Under the pieces are notes generated by a model that saw nothing but the letters and a program-made list of their open reading frames with translations, was not told the DNA's origin and did not search any database. This document shows, in pieces, positions 1 through 10,293 of a stretch of 64,000 bases of DNA. Where the stretch lies: positions 2,162,903-2,226,902 of the forward strand of contig CAJNDS010002412.1 in NCBI GenBank assembly GCA_905221605.1, given 5' to 3'. This DNA comes from Symbiodinium natans. Its lineage: Eukaryota > Sar > Dinophyceae > Suessiales > Symbiodiniaceae. The number at the start of each line of letters is the position of its first letter. Within the stretch, counting starts at the first letter, position 1. The translations under genes were made by a program, and so were the position numbers.

Positions 1-92
1 AGACCCTAAACCCTAGTGCCTAAACCCCAAACCCCAAACCCCCAAACCCCCAAACCCTAAACCCTAAACCCTAAACCCTAAACCCTAAACCC
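1..92. repeat. Interstitial CCCTAAA-type array
   Basis: C-strand heptamers with CCCCAAA variants at the left edge of the window. The same arrays recur all the way to the right edge, so this is not evidence of a chromosome end. It lies upstream of the first exon-like island. Confidence 0.85.
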
Positions 93-171
93 TCCACCGC
101 ACACTCGGACACACGAAGCCCCTGACTTGCAACGGCCTCAACCCTGGAATGATATTGCCTGTCTGTGGCAG

Positions 172-221
172 GAACGCGCTGGCGCAGCTAAGCTCCAAGC
201 ACGCCACCAGGTTCCCCGGAA
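172..221 (+). CDS. Candidate exon
   Basis: The acceptor TGTGGCAG is followed by a frame reading NALAQLSSKHATRFPG. GT follows at 222, and the frame stays open into the GTTTAGGG at 228, so the donor choice is uncertain. Product not recognised. Confidence 0.4.
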
Positions 222-513
222 GTGACCGTTTAGGGTTTGGGTTTTGGGGTTTGGGGTTCAGGGTGTAGGGGAAACTCGGGAACTGTTAATGGGGCTTGAG
301 GCCTCTAGGACAGGCCGAGAGGCAGGGGGTACAAGCCTGTCCAAACATGCTCTAAACCCCAAACCTCCTAGACCCTAAGCCTCCTTATTAAACCTCCTTA
401 GCCGTCCAAACCTCCCAAACCCTAAACCCTAAACCCTAAACTCCCAAACCCTAAGCCGTAAACCCTAAACCCTAAACCCTAAACCCTAAACCCTAAACCC
501 CTCCAGATTTCAG

Positions 514-605
514 TGTGATCCCTGTGTCCATGAAAGGTTCATGGAGGCCTACCAGGAGCTCCGCAGTTCTCCGGAAGGGTCTCCGACTTCTACAGCCCTC
601 ACATA
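514..605 (+). CDS. Candidate exon, 3' end unclear
   Basis: The acceptor CAGATTTCAG precedes a frame reading CDPCVHERFMEAYQELRSS. A second frame is also open, so phase is not certain. The right boundary was not found before the next CCCTAAA array. Confidence 0.35.
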
Positions 606-740
606 CCCAAATCTTCCTAAAGCTCCTAAACCAAACCCTAAACCCTAAACCCTAAACCCCAAACCTCCTAAACCGCAAACCTCCTAAACCCCAAACCCTA
701 AACCAAGCCTGAAACCCCGAACCCTACCTTTTGCTTACAG

Positions 741-828
741 GGGCTTACAAAGGGACCTGCGTAGGCTGCCGACAAAGGGGACTAAGGGCCCAGTTCTACG
801 TGCGAGCTTAAGATCAACAGCACCTTAA
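741..828 (+). CDS. Candidate terminal exon
   Basis: The acceptor TTTTGCTTACAG is followed by a 28-codon basic frame, GLQRDLRRLPTKGTKGPVL, which ends in TAA at 826-828. The next G-strand array starts at about 871. Confidence 0.4.
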
Positions 829-1120
829 AGCAACCGAAACTGTAGGAGCTTGTGGCTTGTTCTGAGGAGGTTTGGTGTTTAGGGTTTAGGGTTTAGGGTT
901 TAGGGTTTAGGGTTTAGGGTTTAGGGTTTAGGGTTTAGGGTTCACCCTTAGCAGTGCTGGGTGCTTTACCAACAAGCGTATTGCCTCTAGCCTCCCCCAA
1001 AGCCATTTTTTTGGGGTTAAAGGGTTTCGGCGATCTTCTGGGCCTAAACCCTAAACCCTAAACCCTAAACCCTAACCCCTAAACCCTAAACCCTAAACCC
1101 CAAACCTCTGTTTTTTTTAG

Positions 1121-1182
1121 GGGGCACATGTTTTCCAAGGATTCGATGATGAACATTCCCTCTCCCATGTTATTGACTGGAA
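1121..1182 (+). CDS. Candidate exon
   Basis: An eight-T polypyrimidine tract plus AG makes a strong acceptor. The frame reads GAHVFQGFDDEHSLSHVIDW, and GT follows at 1183. Confidence 0.5.
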
Positions 1183-1319
1183 GTCCCCCAACACCCTAAA
1201 CGTTCTAGGAGTATCTAGGGTTCTAGGGGGTCTAGGGTTCCAGGAGTTCTTGGGGTTCTAGGGTTCTAGGGCTCCTCCCGAAGGAGCAGCTCTCCATTGC
1301 GATCCCCTCACTGTCACAG

Positions 1320-1352
1320 GTCCGAGCAGAGCATGTCAGTTGGACCAGGGAG
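1320..1352 (+). CDS. Candidate microexon (33 nt)
   Basis: CTGTCACAG, then VRAEHVSWTRE (11 codons, phase 0 at both ends), then GTTCGA as donor. The GGTTCGAGTCC at the donor resembles a tRNA B box, but no tRNA fold surrounds it. Confidence 0.42.
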
Positions 1353-1937
1353 GTTCGAGTCCGAAAACCCTAAACCCGAAACCCTCAACCCTAAATCGTT
1401 GAGGGCTTAGGGTTCCTCCTTGAAGAACTTGGTATGACCGAGGGAGGTGGAAGGCTGATTTTCGGGATTTTTCTTGGGCATCCCCACGACCCTAAGACCT
1501 TCTGCCCTCGATGCAACCCTTAACCCGAACCCTAAGCCCTGTTTACAAACCTTTCTATGTGGGAGCTGCTCTCCACATTTGGTGTTTTAAAAAAGTTGTG
1601 ATGTCTCGAGTTTAGGCTTTAAGGGGGCTCTGTCGCATTGCTTTAGTTTGGGTTTTAGAGTTTTAGGGTTTAGGGTTTAGGGTTTAAGGTCATAGCTGTG
1701 GGCCGCAGGGCTTCAGGGTTTTGGGTCTCTTCCTCACCGAACCCGAGTGGAGCAGCAGGCATCTTTAGCCTGTCTAAGGTCCTCAAGCATCAACTCGAAG
1801 TGCGCTAAACCCTGAACCCTAAACCCTAAACTCTAAACCCAAAATCCTAAACCTTAAACCCTATAAACCCTAAGTCAACCCCAAGTGAGCCCTAGGCCCC
1901 GAAGCCCTACATTCCAAACCCTGAACCGCATTGGCAG

Positions 1938-2008
1938 CGGCATGAGGTGGTGATTAGAGCATCGTCGCAAAACTTACGGTCCGGCACATGGGCAGCGGCG
2001 GATTCAAG
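1938..2008 (+). CDS. Candidate exon
   Basis: The acceptor CATTGGCAG and a strong donor GTAAGG at 2009 enclose an open frame beginning RHEVVIRASSQNLRSGTW. C-strand heptamers lie to the left and G-strand heptamers to the right. Confidence 0.6.
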
Positions 2009-2097
2009 GTAAGGCTTAGGTTTTAGGGGTTTAGGGTTTGGGGTTTGGGGTTTAGAGTTTAGGGTTTGGGGTTTAGGGTTTACGGTTTGGGGCGTAG

Positions 2098-2198
2098 GGC
2101 AAGTTTGCCGGCGCTTGGCGCCAACCGGTGCCCCAACTTCGGCACGTGCTTCGGGCACTGTGCGCCACAGTCGACAGGGACGCGGGTCAGCCAGCTCG
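2098..2198 (+). CDS. Candidate Cys-containing exon
   Basis: The acceptor GGCGTAG adjoins the G-strand array. The 33-codon frame contains NRCPNFGTCFGHCAPQSTG, with four Cys, and ends at the consensus donor GTGAGT (2199). Confidence 0.58.
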
Positions 2199-2839
2199 GT
2201 GAGTGCATGCCTAGCGGTCTGCAGCACTCTCCCTAAACCCTAAACCCTAAACCCTATAGCCTATAGCCTCAAGACCCTAAACCCTAGACCCTAAACCCTA
2301 AACCCAGGACCCTATGCCAGCAGGAAGGCCACCTGGTTGGTCCACTTCCTGACCCGAGCTCACGACCTCAGAGCACCCTCAACTCCTCAACCCCAGGATG
2401 AACTTCCAAACCAGGCTTTAGTGTTTAGGGATTAGGTTTGAGGGTTGAGGGTTTAGGGTTAGGGCTAGGGTCTAGGGCTTCCCGGAAAGTCATCCCCGAA
2501 GCCCCAGACTCTAAAGCCAGGAAGAGTGTGAGCTCGTCACACCTGCCTTGGCCTTGTCTCAGCCGACATCTCAGAAGCAGAGGGGTGGACTGCTGTGGAG
2601 TTAGGGTTTAGGGTTTCGGGTTAAGGGTTTGGGGCAGGCCTTCAGGGCTTATTTCTTTTTGGCTTGAGGCCACTTTTTTGTCGGGTTGAGGGTTCTTCTT
2701 TTGGTGGGTGTTCAATTTGTGTGGTCCAGGGCGGGCTTCACGTGCTAGAGTTTAGGTTTGAATGTTAGGGTTTAAGGTACATCTTTTGATGGACCCTAAA
2801 CGCTAAACCCTAAACCCTAAACCTAAACCCCCAGACCAG

Positions 2840-2892
2840 GGCTGTACTCTATCTGGCTTCGGGCTATATGGAGCGTCGATGACTCGAAATAC
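2840..2892 (+). CDS. Candidate exon
   Basis: The acceptor CAGACCAG is followed by 17 codons, LYSIWLRAIWSVDDSKY. The donor is GTTTGGGG, a heptamer variant that opens the G-strand array. Confidence 0.58.
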
Positions 2893-3186
2893 GTTTGGGG
2901 TTTAGGGTTTAGGCTTCTTCTGGTTCATCTTTCAGGGATTCAGATTTTGTGTTTCTAGGGTTTAGGATGTTTAGGGTGTTTGGGGTGTTTAGGCTAGGGT
3001 GTTTCGGGCATTTTGGGACCAAGGCCGCTGGGTTTTGAAGTTCATCTGAAGGGTCTTCGGTCGCTCCAGTCAACGCATTCGGTGTTTCGCGCCGTGTGTG
3101 TGACCTTTGCACCCTGAACCTCAAACCCCCCAAACCCCAAACCCTTATATAGACCCCAAGGCAGCAATGACCCCATGCCCCACAAG

Positions 3187-3232
3187 GTTGAGATCTGTTT
3201 GAGTTGTGCGAGAGCGCTCCAAAAACGCCGGG
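3187..3232 (+). CDS. Candidate exon
   Basis: The acceptor CCCACAAG precedes a frame reading VEICLSCARALQKR, then GTGTGG. Boundaries are moderate. Confidence 0.42.
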
Positions 3233-3421
3233 GTGTGGAGGGGGGTGTGGGGCGGGGGGTATGGGGAAGGCAGTCAACATCCAGGAAGCAAGTGGGATTC
3301 CCAAACCCTAAAGCCTAAAGCCTAAAGCCTAAAGCCTAAAGCCTACAGCCTACAGCCTACAGCCTACAGCCTACACCCTAACCCTGAACCCTAAACCCTT
3401 TTCAGGTTTAAGTTTCAGAGC

Positions 3422-3691
3422 TTGGAAACAGTTCAAGATCATGTCATCATGGACGCAACAGGCGAGATCCGTGGCGATCCCCACATGGCTTCCTGGAGCA
3501 AACGCTTGTCCAGGGCGCGGTTTAATCTAAAGTACTCTGCTGGGATGTTCAGATTGCCGAAAGACGTGAAGGGTCCATCGGCAGACATGTCCAGCCTGGC
3601 ATGGATCTGGGGTGTGCTGGCACTGGTCGTACACAACGGAGGGTCTCATGCCTTCCATCACTTGACGGAAGGTGGACTACAGGGTTTCTGA
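3422..3691 (+). CDS. ORF of 89 codons, strand not settled
   Basis: This is an open frame free of heptamers, starting at a TTG codon and ending TGA at 3689-3691. It contains TGEIRGDPHMASW; GDPH recalls von Willebrand type D motifs, but that is too little to assign. The opposite strand is also open over much of the span. Confidence 0.3.
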   Translation: METVQDHVIMDATGEIRGDPHMASWSKRLSRARFNLKYSAGMFRLPKDVKGPSADMSSLAWIWGVLALVVHNGGSHAFHHLTEGGLQGF

Positions 3692-3995
3692 AGGACAGAC
3701 ACAAAGATGCATTCTTCCGGACACGAAAGACCACAGAGACGGCATGGCTCTGACTGTGCAGCCGAACCCTTAGCCCTAAACCCGACACCCTGCTAAGCTT
3801 CATACAAGCCCTATACCCATATGTGCCCTATACCCTGAAAACCCTACGCCCTACAAGCCCTATAAGCCTTATACCCGAAACCCTAAATCTTAAAATCCTA
3901 AGCCCAAAATCCCAAACCCTAAACCCTAAACCCTTACTTATAACCCCCAAACCCTAAACCCTAAACCCCAAACCCTAAACCCTAAACCCCCTTAG

Positions 3996-4060
3996 GCTGA
4001 TGCCGGACACCCTGCGGCGGGCCTTCCTGGAGCGATGTGCGGAGGTGCCTTGCAAGGAGG
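3996..4060 (+). CDS. Candidate exon with heptamer donor
   Basis: The left C-strand array runs directly into the acceptor CCCCCTTAG. The frame reads LMPDTLRRAFLERCAEVPCK. The donor is GTTTAGGG, the first unit of a long G-strand array. It is a clear example of both intron ends being heptamer arrays. Confidence 0.62.
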
Positions 4061-4652
4061 GTTTAGGGTTTAGGGTTTAGGGTTTAGGGTTTAGGGTTTA
4101 GGGTTTAGGGTTTAGTGTTCAGGGTTCAGGGTTCAGGGTTTAGGGTTTAGGGTTTTAGGCTAGGGGTGTTGTTTGAGGTTCCTCGGGGCTTGTCAGTTTC
4201 TATCTCTCCATGCTAAGCTCAATATGTCACGAAACGCATGAACCACAGCCCCAGAACTTAACAGATCTTTCCCGTAAACTCTACACACCCCATAGACCAG
4301 ATACCCGAACATAATCCCAAAACCCTAAACCCTATCCCTAAACCCTAAACCCTAAACCCTAAACCCTATACCCTAAACCCTAAAGCCTAAACCCTAAACT
4401 GCAAACGTCTTGTAACTCTGAACTGCGCCCGGATCCCTGGAGCCCGTATTAACCCCCCAAATCCTGGCAGAACCCGCCAATGGTCGAATAAGCCCTAAAA
4501 GCCCTGAAGCCAACGTCCCCCAATACCCTAAAACCCTCAAACCCTGGACCCTCCAACCGCTAAAGTTCTAAAACCCTCAAACCCTAAACCCTCAAACGCT
4601 CAAACCCTCAAACCCTCAGTAGCCCTAAACCCTAAACCCTCGAGCCCTACAG

Positions 4653-4755
4653 CCTTCGACCACGTTGCTCAGGTGGACGCAGGAGCACCTCTGCCAAATC
4701 CTGGCGTCTGCATCCTCAGATTTCCAGCGGAGGGCTGAAACTCTGAATCCCCCAC
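4653..4755 (+). CDS. Candidate exon
   Basis: CCCTACAG, then 34 codons including WTQEHLCQILASASSDFQRR, then GTGAGA at 4756. Other frames are partly open, but this one is the most protein-like and leads to the good donor. Confidence 0.57.
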
Positions 4756-4988
4756 GTGAGAACCCTGTAGCTTCCCGTTGAGACTTGGAGGGTTTAGGGT
4801 TTAGGGTTTAGGGTTTAGGGTTTCGGGTTTGGGGTTTAGGGTTTAGGGTTTAGGGTTTAGGGTTTAGGGTTTAGGGTTTAGGGTTTAGGGTTTAGGGAGG
4901 ATGGAGGGGTTCAGTTCAGTGATCGTGTTGGTTGTTGTGCTATGGAGCTGGCTTGAGGCGGCCGGAGTTGTTAGAAGCTAAGGCCTAG

Positions 4989-5273
4989 GCTTTGGTGGTT
5001 TTCGATTTTCTAAGGGTAGTTTCATGGGCCCTGAATATGGTCCCTTGTTTCCTTTAAAGGGTTCCGATTTATGGGGCTTTGGTATATAAGGCGTACATGA
5101 GGTGTCCCCTTTGAAGGACCCATACTACGTGACCATGTAACTACCCTAGGAAGGCTTCGGAGCTTGGCGCTTCCGAGATGGGCGCGGCGCAGTTTAGTTT
5201 GCAGCCTTGGGGACTATACCCACCCAGCGATTGTGTGGGGAAGGTCCCCGTGCCCAAGGAGAGTACAACCTGA
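4989..5273 (+). CDS. Two-exon gene end split by a family D introner
   Basis: The upstream exon (4989-5015) reads ALVVFDFLR and ends at GTAGTT. The downstream exon (5154-5273) begins after AG at 5153, in the same phase, with ASELGASEMGAAQFSLQPWG, and continues 39 codons to TGA (5271-5273). The intervening 138 bp has inverted ends shared with three other loci here. A hydrophobic ATG frame just upstream (4901-4981, MEGFSSVIVLVVVLW) might be a first exon but could not be joined sensibly. Product unknown. Confidence 0.62.
5016..5153 (+). mobile_element. Introner family D, copy 1
   Basis: It runs from GTAGTTTCATGG to CATGTAACTACCCTAGGAAG. The inverted ends supply GT and AG. No heptamer array lies inside, so this may be the ancestral form of the family. 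Confidence 0.65.
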
Positions 5274-5530
5274 GGGGTCCAGGGTGTTCCCAGCCCTAAG
5301 CCCTTGAACCTAAACCCTTAACCCGTAAAAACCCTAAACCCTGAACCCTAAACCCTCCTTGTGCCCAACCTTGTGATTCGGGTTGATAGGGTTTAGGTGG
5401 GCGGCCCCGTGGTGTTCAGAGAGTTTAGGTATGGTTTTAGGTGGATGTGGACTAGAACCATCAGCTCTGTGGCAGAAGTTGGCCTTGCAACTGCTTTTTG
5501 GGGTCTAGGGTTTAGGGTTTAGGGTTTAGG

Positions 5531-5677
5531 GTGGTTAAGGGGGTTAAGGGGGTTAAGGGGGTTAAGGGGGTTAAGGGGGTTAAGGGAGTTAAGGGGGTTA
5601 AGGGGGTTAAGGGGGTTAAGGGGGTTAAGGGGGTTAAGGGGGTTAAGGGGGTTAAGGGGGTTAAGGGGGTTAAGCGG
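5531..5677. repeat. GGTTAAGGG 9-mer tandem array
   Basis: About 16 units of a nonamer, with one A-for-G substitution, follow directly on three TTTAGGG units. The unit length is a multiple of three, so a spurious Val-Lys-Gly ORF runs through it. Confidence 0.9.
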
Positions 5678-5908
5678 GTGCGGGGAGGGGCAGGGGATTG
5701 GAATAGCTGCGCATCGAGGGTGGCCCTGCTAGAGAACTAGGTGTACGCGCTTCGTCACCACCAGTCCTGCCTACCCTAATCTAACCCCGAACCCTGAACC
5801 CTGAACCCTATATAAACCCTAAACCCTAAACCCTAAACCCTAAACCCTAAACCCTAAACCCTAAACCCTAAACCCTAAACCCTAAACCCTAAACCCTAGA
5901 CCCTACAG

Positions 5909-5991
5909 ATCCGCGCGAGCACCAGGCAGGTGTGGCGCCGGACATCGAGCAGTACCAGAAGGATGCGGCGGAGCTCAGGCTTGCCTCATGA
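5909..5991 (+). CDS. Candidate exon, terminal or GC-donor
   Basis: The acceptor CCCTACAG follows a 12-unit CCCTAAA array. The frame reads PREHQAGVAPDIEQYQKDAA and reaches TGA at 5989. The AG|GCTTGCC at 5978 could instead be a GC donor. Confidence 0.57.
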
Positions 5992-5999
5992 ATCCAAGA

Positions 6000-6960
6000 A
6001 GACCCTAAACCCTTGGTTTAGGGTTTAGGGTTTAGGGTTTAGGGTTTAGGGTTTAGGGTTTAGGGTTTAGGGTTTAGGGTCGCGACGCAAACCATCAACC
6101 GTACCCTACGAGTCCTAATCAAAATCGAAGACGCAATAAGGACAACAAGAAAGCCGATGCTCCAAAACAAACCCATATGTCAGGCCTATTGAACCGTAAG
6201 CCTAGTAAGCCCTGTAAGCCCACGCCTTAGCTTCTCTCGTTTTTGCTTGTCAACGCAACCCTAAACCCTAAACCCTAAATCTAGGATTACAGTTTGGACC
6301 CACTGGGGTGAGGCCATTAAGGCAGTTAAGGGTTCGGGTTCGTTTGTGTTGTCCAGATCCACTGCCTCTAGAAGTCAGTTTGTGTTCGGTCTTCGCGCCC
6401 GATGCAAGCACGACAAGGTCCCAAAAACCTCTTCAGCGTTTCGATCACACCCTTTACGCTAAACCGAGCGTACCCCGAGGTTTCTGGCGGACCACGTGTT
6501 CTTAGAAGCCCTCAGCCCTAAACCAAGAGGCCATAAGCTGAGACAAACCAAATGACCGCAACAACCTAGGCCAAAAGAAAACAGGCGCAACCCAACTCCC
6601 ACGAAACCCTCTTCACCTATTCTATCCGATGACACCCTAACCTAGTAGTGGAGTAGATAACCTTTAACCTTTTTGGGTTAATATAATCCCCTTTTATTCC
6701 CAAAGGTTAACCTTGAATTCCCCCAGGTTACTGGACCACAAAGCTAAAGCCCCAAGCCCACAACCCTTAACCCACACTTGGAGGCCCATGGGTAGTTAGG
6801 GGGGTTAGAGGTAGGGTAAACTCGACTAAGGTTAATCGTAAGCCCTACTTACAACTATACAACCCTAAATCCTAAACCCTAAATCCTAAACCCTAAACCC
6901 TAAAAAACCCTAAACCCTAAACCCTAAACCTCCCAAACATAGCCCTACTGGTCTGAAGTA
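6000..6960. other. Region with arrays and no confident exon
   Basis: G-strand arrays lie at 6013-6078 and C-strand arrays at 6256-6286 and 6860-6930. A 57-bp inverted-end stretch (AACCTTTTTGGG...CCCAAAGGTT, about 6659-6716) may be another small element. The 65-codon frame at 6308-6505 has no supporting splice signals. Confidence 0.5.
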
Positions 6961-6966
6961 GACCTT

Positions 6967-7343
6967 ATGGCGTTTACAGAGTTGCGGCTTTTGGCGTTTA
7001 TAGTGCTTCTAGGATTTATGGAGTTTCGACGGTTTCTTGGGCTGGAAAATGGCTTTATACCCCTTGAACTCCGAGGTTGTTTGCTTAGGATTTAGGGTTT
7101 AGGATTTAGGGTTTGGGGTTCAGGTACACAAGGGTTTAGGGTATTGGGGCTTTGGTGGCTCGACGGGTTGCGAGATTCTCGAAAGGCGCCGTAGCAAGAG
7201 CTTCCAGAACATCTTTGTCCTGGAGGTGCGAGGAAAATTTGTGGGTTCATCCTGCACGGTGTAGACTTGTCTTTGTAAGTACTTCCTGCAGTTGGACTTT
7301 GGACCCCAAGTATCTACTAGGGACGTGCACCCTGCAGGGGGCT
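6967..7343 (+). CDS. Candidate gene start, three phase-compatible exons
   Basis: Exon 1 (6967-7075) starts with ATG and reads MAFTELRLLAFIVLLGFMEF, a hydrophobic N-terminus like a signal peptide or anchor. The donor is GTTGTTTGC. Exon 2 (7140-7258) follows a TTTAG acceptor and continues in phase with YWGFGGSTGCEILERRRSKS, 39 codons in all. Exon 3 (7292-7343) follows CTTCCTGCAG with LDFGPQVSTRDVHPAGG and the donor GTAAGC. The first intron (64 nt) is almost wholly G-strand heptamers; the second, if real, is only 33 nt. Unknown product, probably secreted or membrane. Confidence 0.58.
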
Positions 7344-7692
7344 GTAAGCCAGAGGAGAGCCACAGCAGTGCCAGCGTCTGAGTGGTTCGGTGTTTCGTAT
7401 GGTTCTTGGTAGCATTCCAAGTTTCCGACTCGATGTGAATGACCTTCAGGGCAGATGGTCCAAGGAGGGTGAGTAACCTAGTAGGCCCTAAACCCTTACA
7501 AGGCTCCCTAGAAAGCCTGAAAAGCTCCCCAGGAACCCTTCACGAACCCCTAAACAGAAACCTCGTTATGTCCTAAACATTCCTAAACCCTGTAAACCCT
7601 AATTAAACCCTAGAAACCCTAACCCTAAACCCTAAACCCTAAACCCTATAAACCCTACACCCCAAACCCCGACTAAAGCATTCCTTCGCCAG

Positions 7693-7748
7693 GCCTCGCT
7701 GCGCAAGGAGACCTTTGCCTTCTTCACGTCCTTGCCTTCCGAGGCTGG
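7693..7748 (+). CDS. Candidate exon with heptamer donor
   Basis: The acceptor TCCTTCGCCAG precedes ASLRKETFAFFTSLPSEAG, followed by GTTTAGGG at 7749, the start of a 10-unit array. Confidence 0.62.
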
Positions 7749-7829
7749 GTTTAGGGTTTAGGGTTTAGGGTTTAGGGTTTAGGGTTTAGAGTTTAGGGTT
7801 TAGGGTTTAGGGTTTAGGGGGTTTCGTTA

Positions 7830-8400
7830 GGGTTGTTGCCTTCTGAGGCCTGCGGCTTGAGGATTGACCAATGAAGTACGATTATGCAGCTAGGTACCCA
7901 AAAACCATACTAAATCCTGTTTGGGAGGTACTGTACCTAATTCCATAATTGTCCTACGGATGGACCCTCTGACCAGGAGATCCTGTAGTATGCTCTGGGT
8001 GCCTTCACCGAGGTATCCTTACAGCTTCATGAAGGGTTTCTGGACACTACTTCTCTAATTAAATCGCGTACGCATGGAGAATATTCGTGAAACTACTGCA
8101 ATGAGAAGTGAACCCATAAAGTTGGATGAAAAGTGCCCGATGAAGTCAATGGTTCTTGTTGTTTGATCTTTTGCATGATTCGTGCGTGATTATGAATCAG
8201 GCTCTACGCGGATGATTCGTTCAGTAGATTTAATGCTTTTTGCAGTATGCTTACCGCATGATTGCATAAATGAAAGCCGTGCGAATTGAAAGAGCCCACG
8301 GGCGACATCATTACTTTTCTCAGATTCGCCTGTAGAATTTAGCAAAATGTAGCAAGTTAAGCCTAATTTCCTAATCATTCCTAATCAGCCCTAATGTGTT
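7830..8400. other. AT-richer unique segment without exons
   Basis: Clearly more A/T-rich than its surroundings and free of heptamers from about 7860. A 62-codon minus-strand frame (8190-8378) is the only notable ORF, and no splice signals frame it. Confidence 0.4.
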
Positions 8401-8627
8401 GTTTTCATGTTTTTTTTTAGGGCGAGGGGGAGGGGGGGGGGGGGGGGCTGCAGGCCAGGGGTAGTCTTCTGCTTCCCGTTTTTAGAGTTACCTGTCCTAA
8501 CAAATGCTATGAAATTGCATTGCTTGATGTGGTTTCCAGGGAACCTACGAAACCTTAATCAATTTTGTAAAAGTTCAAACCCTAACACCCTTAAACCCTT
8601 AAAGCCTTGTGGTTCAACATGGTAACT

Positions 8628-8730
8628 TGGGATGTTCCCGCTTATACTAACAGCACTCCTTAATGGGGATTACAATGGGGGGGGTATTATAATGCCAATT
8701 AAGGACTGTTAGAATAAGGGGGAACAACCT
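8628..8730. mobile_element. Family B inverted-repeat element, copy 1
   Basis: It opens GGGATGTTCCCGCTTATACT and closes GGACTGTTAGAATAAGGGGG plus AACAACC, an imperfect inverted repeat shared with five other loci. No gene lies inside. Confidence 0.7.
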
Positions 8731-8736
8731 ATTCTG

Positions 8737-8807
8737 GTACTTAAGGGGCTTACATGTATAAGTGTGTTAGAAATACACTTATAGTTGGGTTATAAGTACC
8801 TTGAACC
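8737..8807. mobile_element. Small inverted-repeat element (family K)
   Basis: GGTACTTAAGGGG at the left and GGGTTATAAGTACC at the right. A related pair of ends lies at 25144-25258. Confidence 0.45.
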
Positions 8808-8970
8808 TCCAAGTAGGAATAGAAATTTTGGGTTTAGGGTTTAGGGAAGCCCTAAACCCTAAACCCTAAACCCTAACCCCTAAACCCTAAACCCTAAACC
8901 CTAAACCCTAAACCCTAAACCCTAAACCCTAAACCCTTAACCCCTAAACCCTAAACCCTAAACCTTCCAG

Positions 8971-9078
8971 GTCCGCAGCTACCTCGAGCAGGTCCACGAA
9001 AGAGCGGCGTCCATGCCGCTTCCGGCTCCCGGGCCGTTCGCGCAGCAGGCGCCCGCGCGTCCCAAACTGGGTTTTGGA
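8971..9078 (+). CDS. Candidate exon running into an introner
   Basis: A C-strand array ends in the acceptor ACCTTCCAG. The frame reads VRSYLEQVHERAASMPLPAP, then a Pro/Ala-rich stretch, and ends LGFG at the GTACTATAC of a family C element. If unspliced, the frame stays open through the element to a stop at 9226-9228. Confidence 0.62.
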
Positions 9079-9225
9079 GTACTATACTTTAGTGTTTTTT
9101 TGGTTCTAGGTTTCTATGATGGCTACTTATACCTAGCAAGGTGTATATCTTTGGTTCTGGGTTTCTATGATGGCTTCTTATACCTACAAAAAGTAGATAC
9201 ATTTTTTCTAGGGTCTACTCCAAAG
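9079..9225 (+). mobile_element. Introner family C, copy 1
   Basis: The left end is TTTTGGA|GTACTATACTT and the right end GTCTACTCCAAAG|. It has GT and AG inside matching inverted ends. An internal unit of about 52 bp (GGTTCT(A/G)GGTTTCTATGATG) is present twice. Confidence 0.6.
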
Positions 9226-9574
9226 TAGGGTAAAGCCCTTTTCAACCCTACGCCCTAATGTCCGAGCTGATCACCAACCCCGAACCCCTAAACCCTAAAC
9301 CCGAGCCCTAAACCAGCCTTTTTAAACCTATAAGGCTCTAGCAGGCCACTAATTAATCCGTTACCTCCCATCCGACACATCTCAAAGCCCAAGGTACCCT
9401 ACCTGTAAACACTGTCGTCCTTGCACCCGAAACCACGTCCCTAACTTTTACGGTTTACGGTTTGGGCTTAGGGTTTAGGGTTTAGGGTTTCGGGTTTAGG
9501 GTTTAGGGTTTAGAGTTTAGAACCCTAACGCATGTGCCAACCCCAGCCCTACACTCTGCACCCCCCTGCCGCAG

Positions 9575-9618
9575 CCTCAACGCTGTTGCTGCGGGATTGA
9601 CACCGCGAATGCCCGAAA
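9575..9618 (+). CDS. Candidate exon, 3' end unclear
   Basis: A strong pyrimidine tract and CCGCAG precede LNAVAAGLTPRMPE. No convincing donor precedes the next C-strand array. Confidence 0.35.
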
Positions 9619-9976
9619 CCCTAAACCCCAAACCCTAAACCCTAAACCAAACCCTAAACCAATTAAACCTTACGTATGCTTATAAGCATGGACTTCCCAA
9701 ACAGGGCAAATCCACATACCCTTGAGACCTCCATTTCGCAGCCCAATCGCTCAAACTAGTGCCCTACTGCCCGAACCTTTTGGACAACTGAAAAGCCCTA
9801 AGCCCCAAACCCTAAAAGCCACCCTAATCCCAAAACCCTAAGCCCTAAACCCTAAACCCCAAACCCTAAACAACCCTAAACAACCCTAAACCCTGAACCC
9901 TAAACCCTAAACCCTAAACCCTAAACCCTAAACATCCCTAAACCCTAAACCCTAAACCCATCAATCGCTCCACAAG

Positions 9977-10060
9977 GTGGCTGCCGTTCTGGACCAGCTG
10001 GGCGTTCAGTGCGATCTGGCGGCGCGCGCGGGCCCACTGCCGCTGCACGTGGTGGCCAAG
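9977..10060 (+). CDS. Candidate exon with GC donor
   Basis: The acceptor CTCCACAAG is followed by 28 codons, beginning VAAVLDQLGVQCDLAARAG. The frame ends at AAG|GCTCCTTG; without that GC donor it stops two codons later. Confidence 0.6.
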
Positions 10061-10264
10061 GCTCCTTGAAAGGTTGAGGGCTTAGGGTTTAGGGTCCCTG
10101 AACCCTAAACCCTAAACCCCTGTCCTATAATCCCTAATAGCTTAACCCCTAAACCCTGAACCCTAAACCCCCAGAGGTCTGCGACTCAAGGGCTTGTTCT
10201 TTTGGGGGGGGGGGGGCTTTTGTTGGGGATCAGGATTTCCTCAACCCATCAGTGTGAAGTGCAG

Positions 10265-10293
10265 GAGAACTTTTGGCCGGGGTGGCTTTCGAA
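10265..10293 (+). CDS. Candidate microexon (29 nt)
   Basis: The acceptor GTGAAGTGCAG precedes ENFWPGWLS, then GTTTAGGG opens an array of about 11 units. Confidence 0.42.

Noticed and set aside
1-92. A true chromosome end at the left edge
   Set aside because: Arrays of equal or greater length in the same orientation recur dozens of times inside the window, so the first one carries no special meaning.
1340-1365. tRNA gene (B-box-like GGTTCGAGTCC)
   Set aside because: No matching A box, acceptor stem or anticodon arm can be drawn around it.
5531-5740. A (VKG)n protein
   Set aside because: It is a frame through the GGTTAAGGG nonamer array with no independent coding sign.
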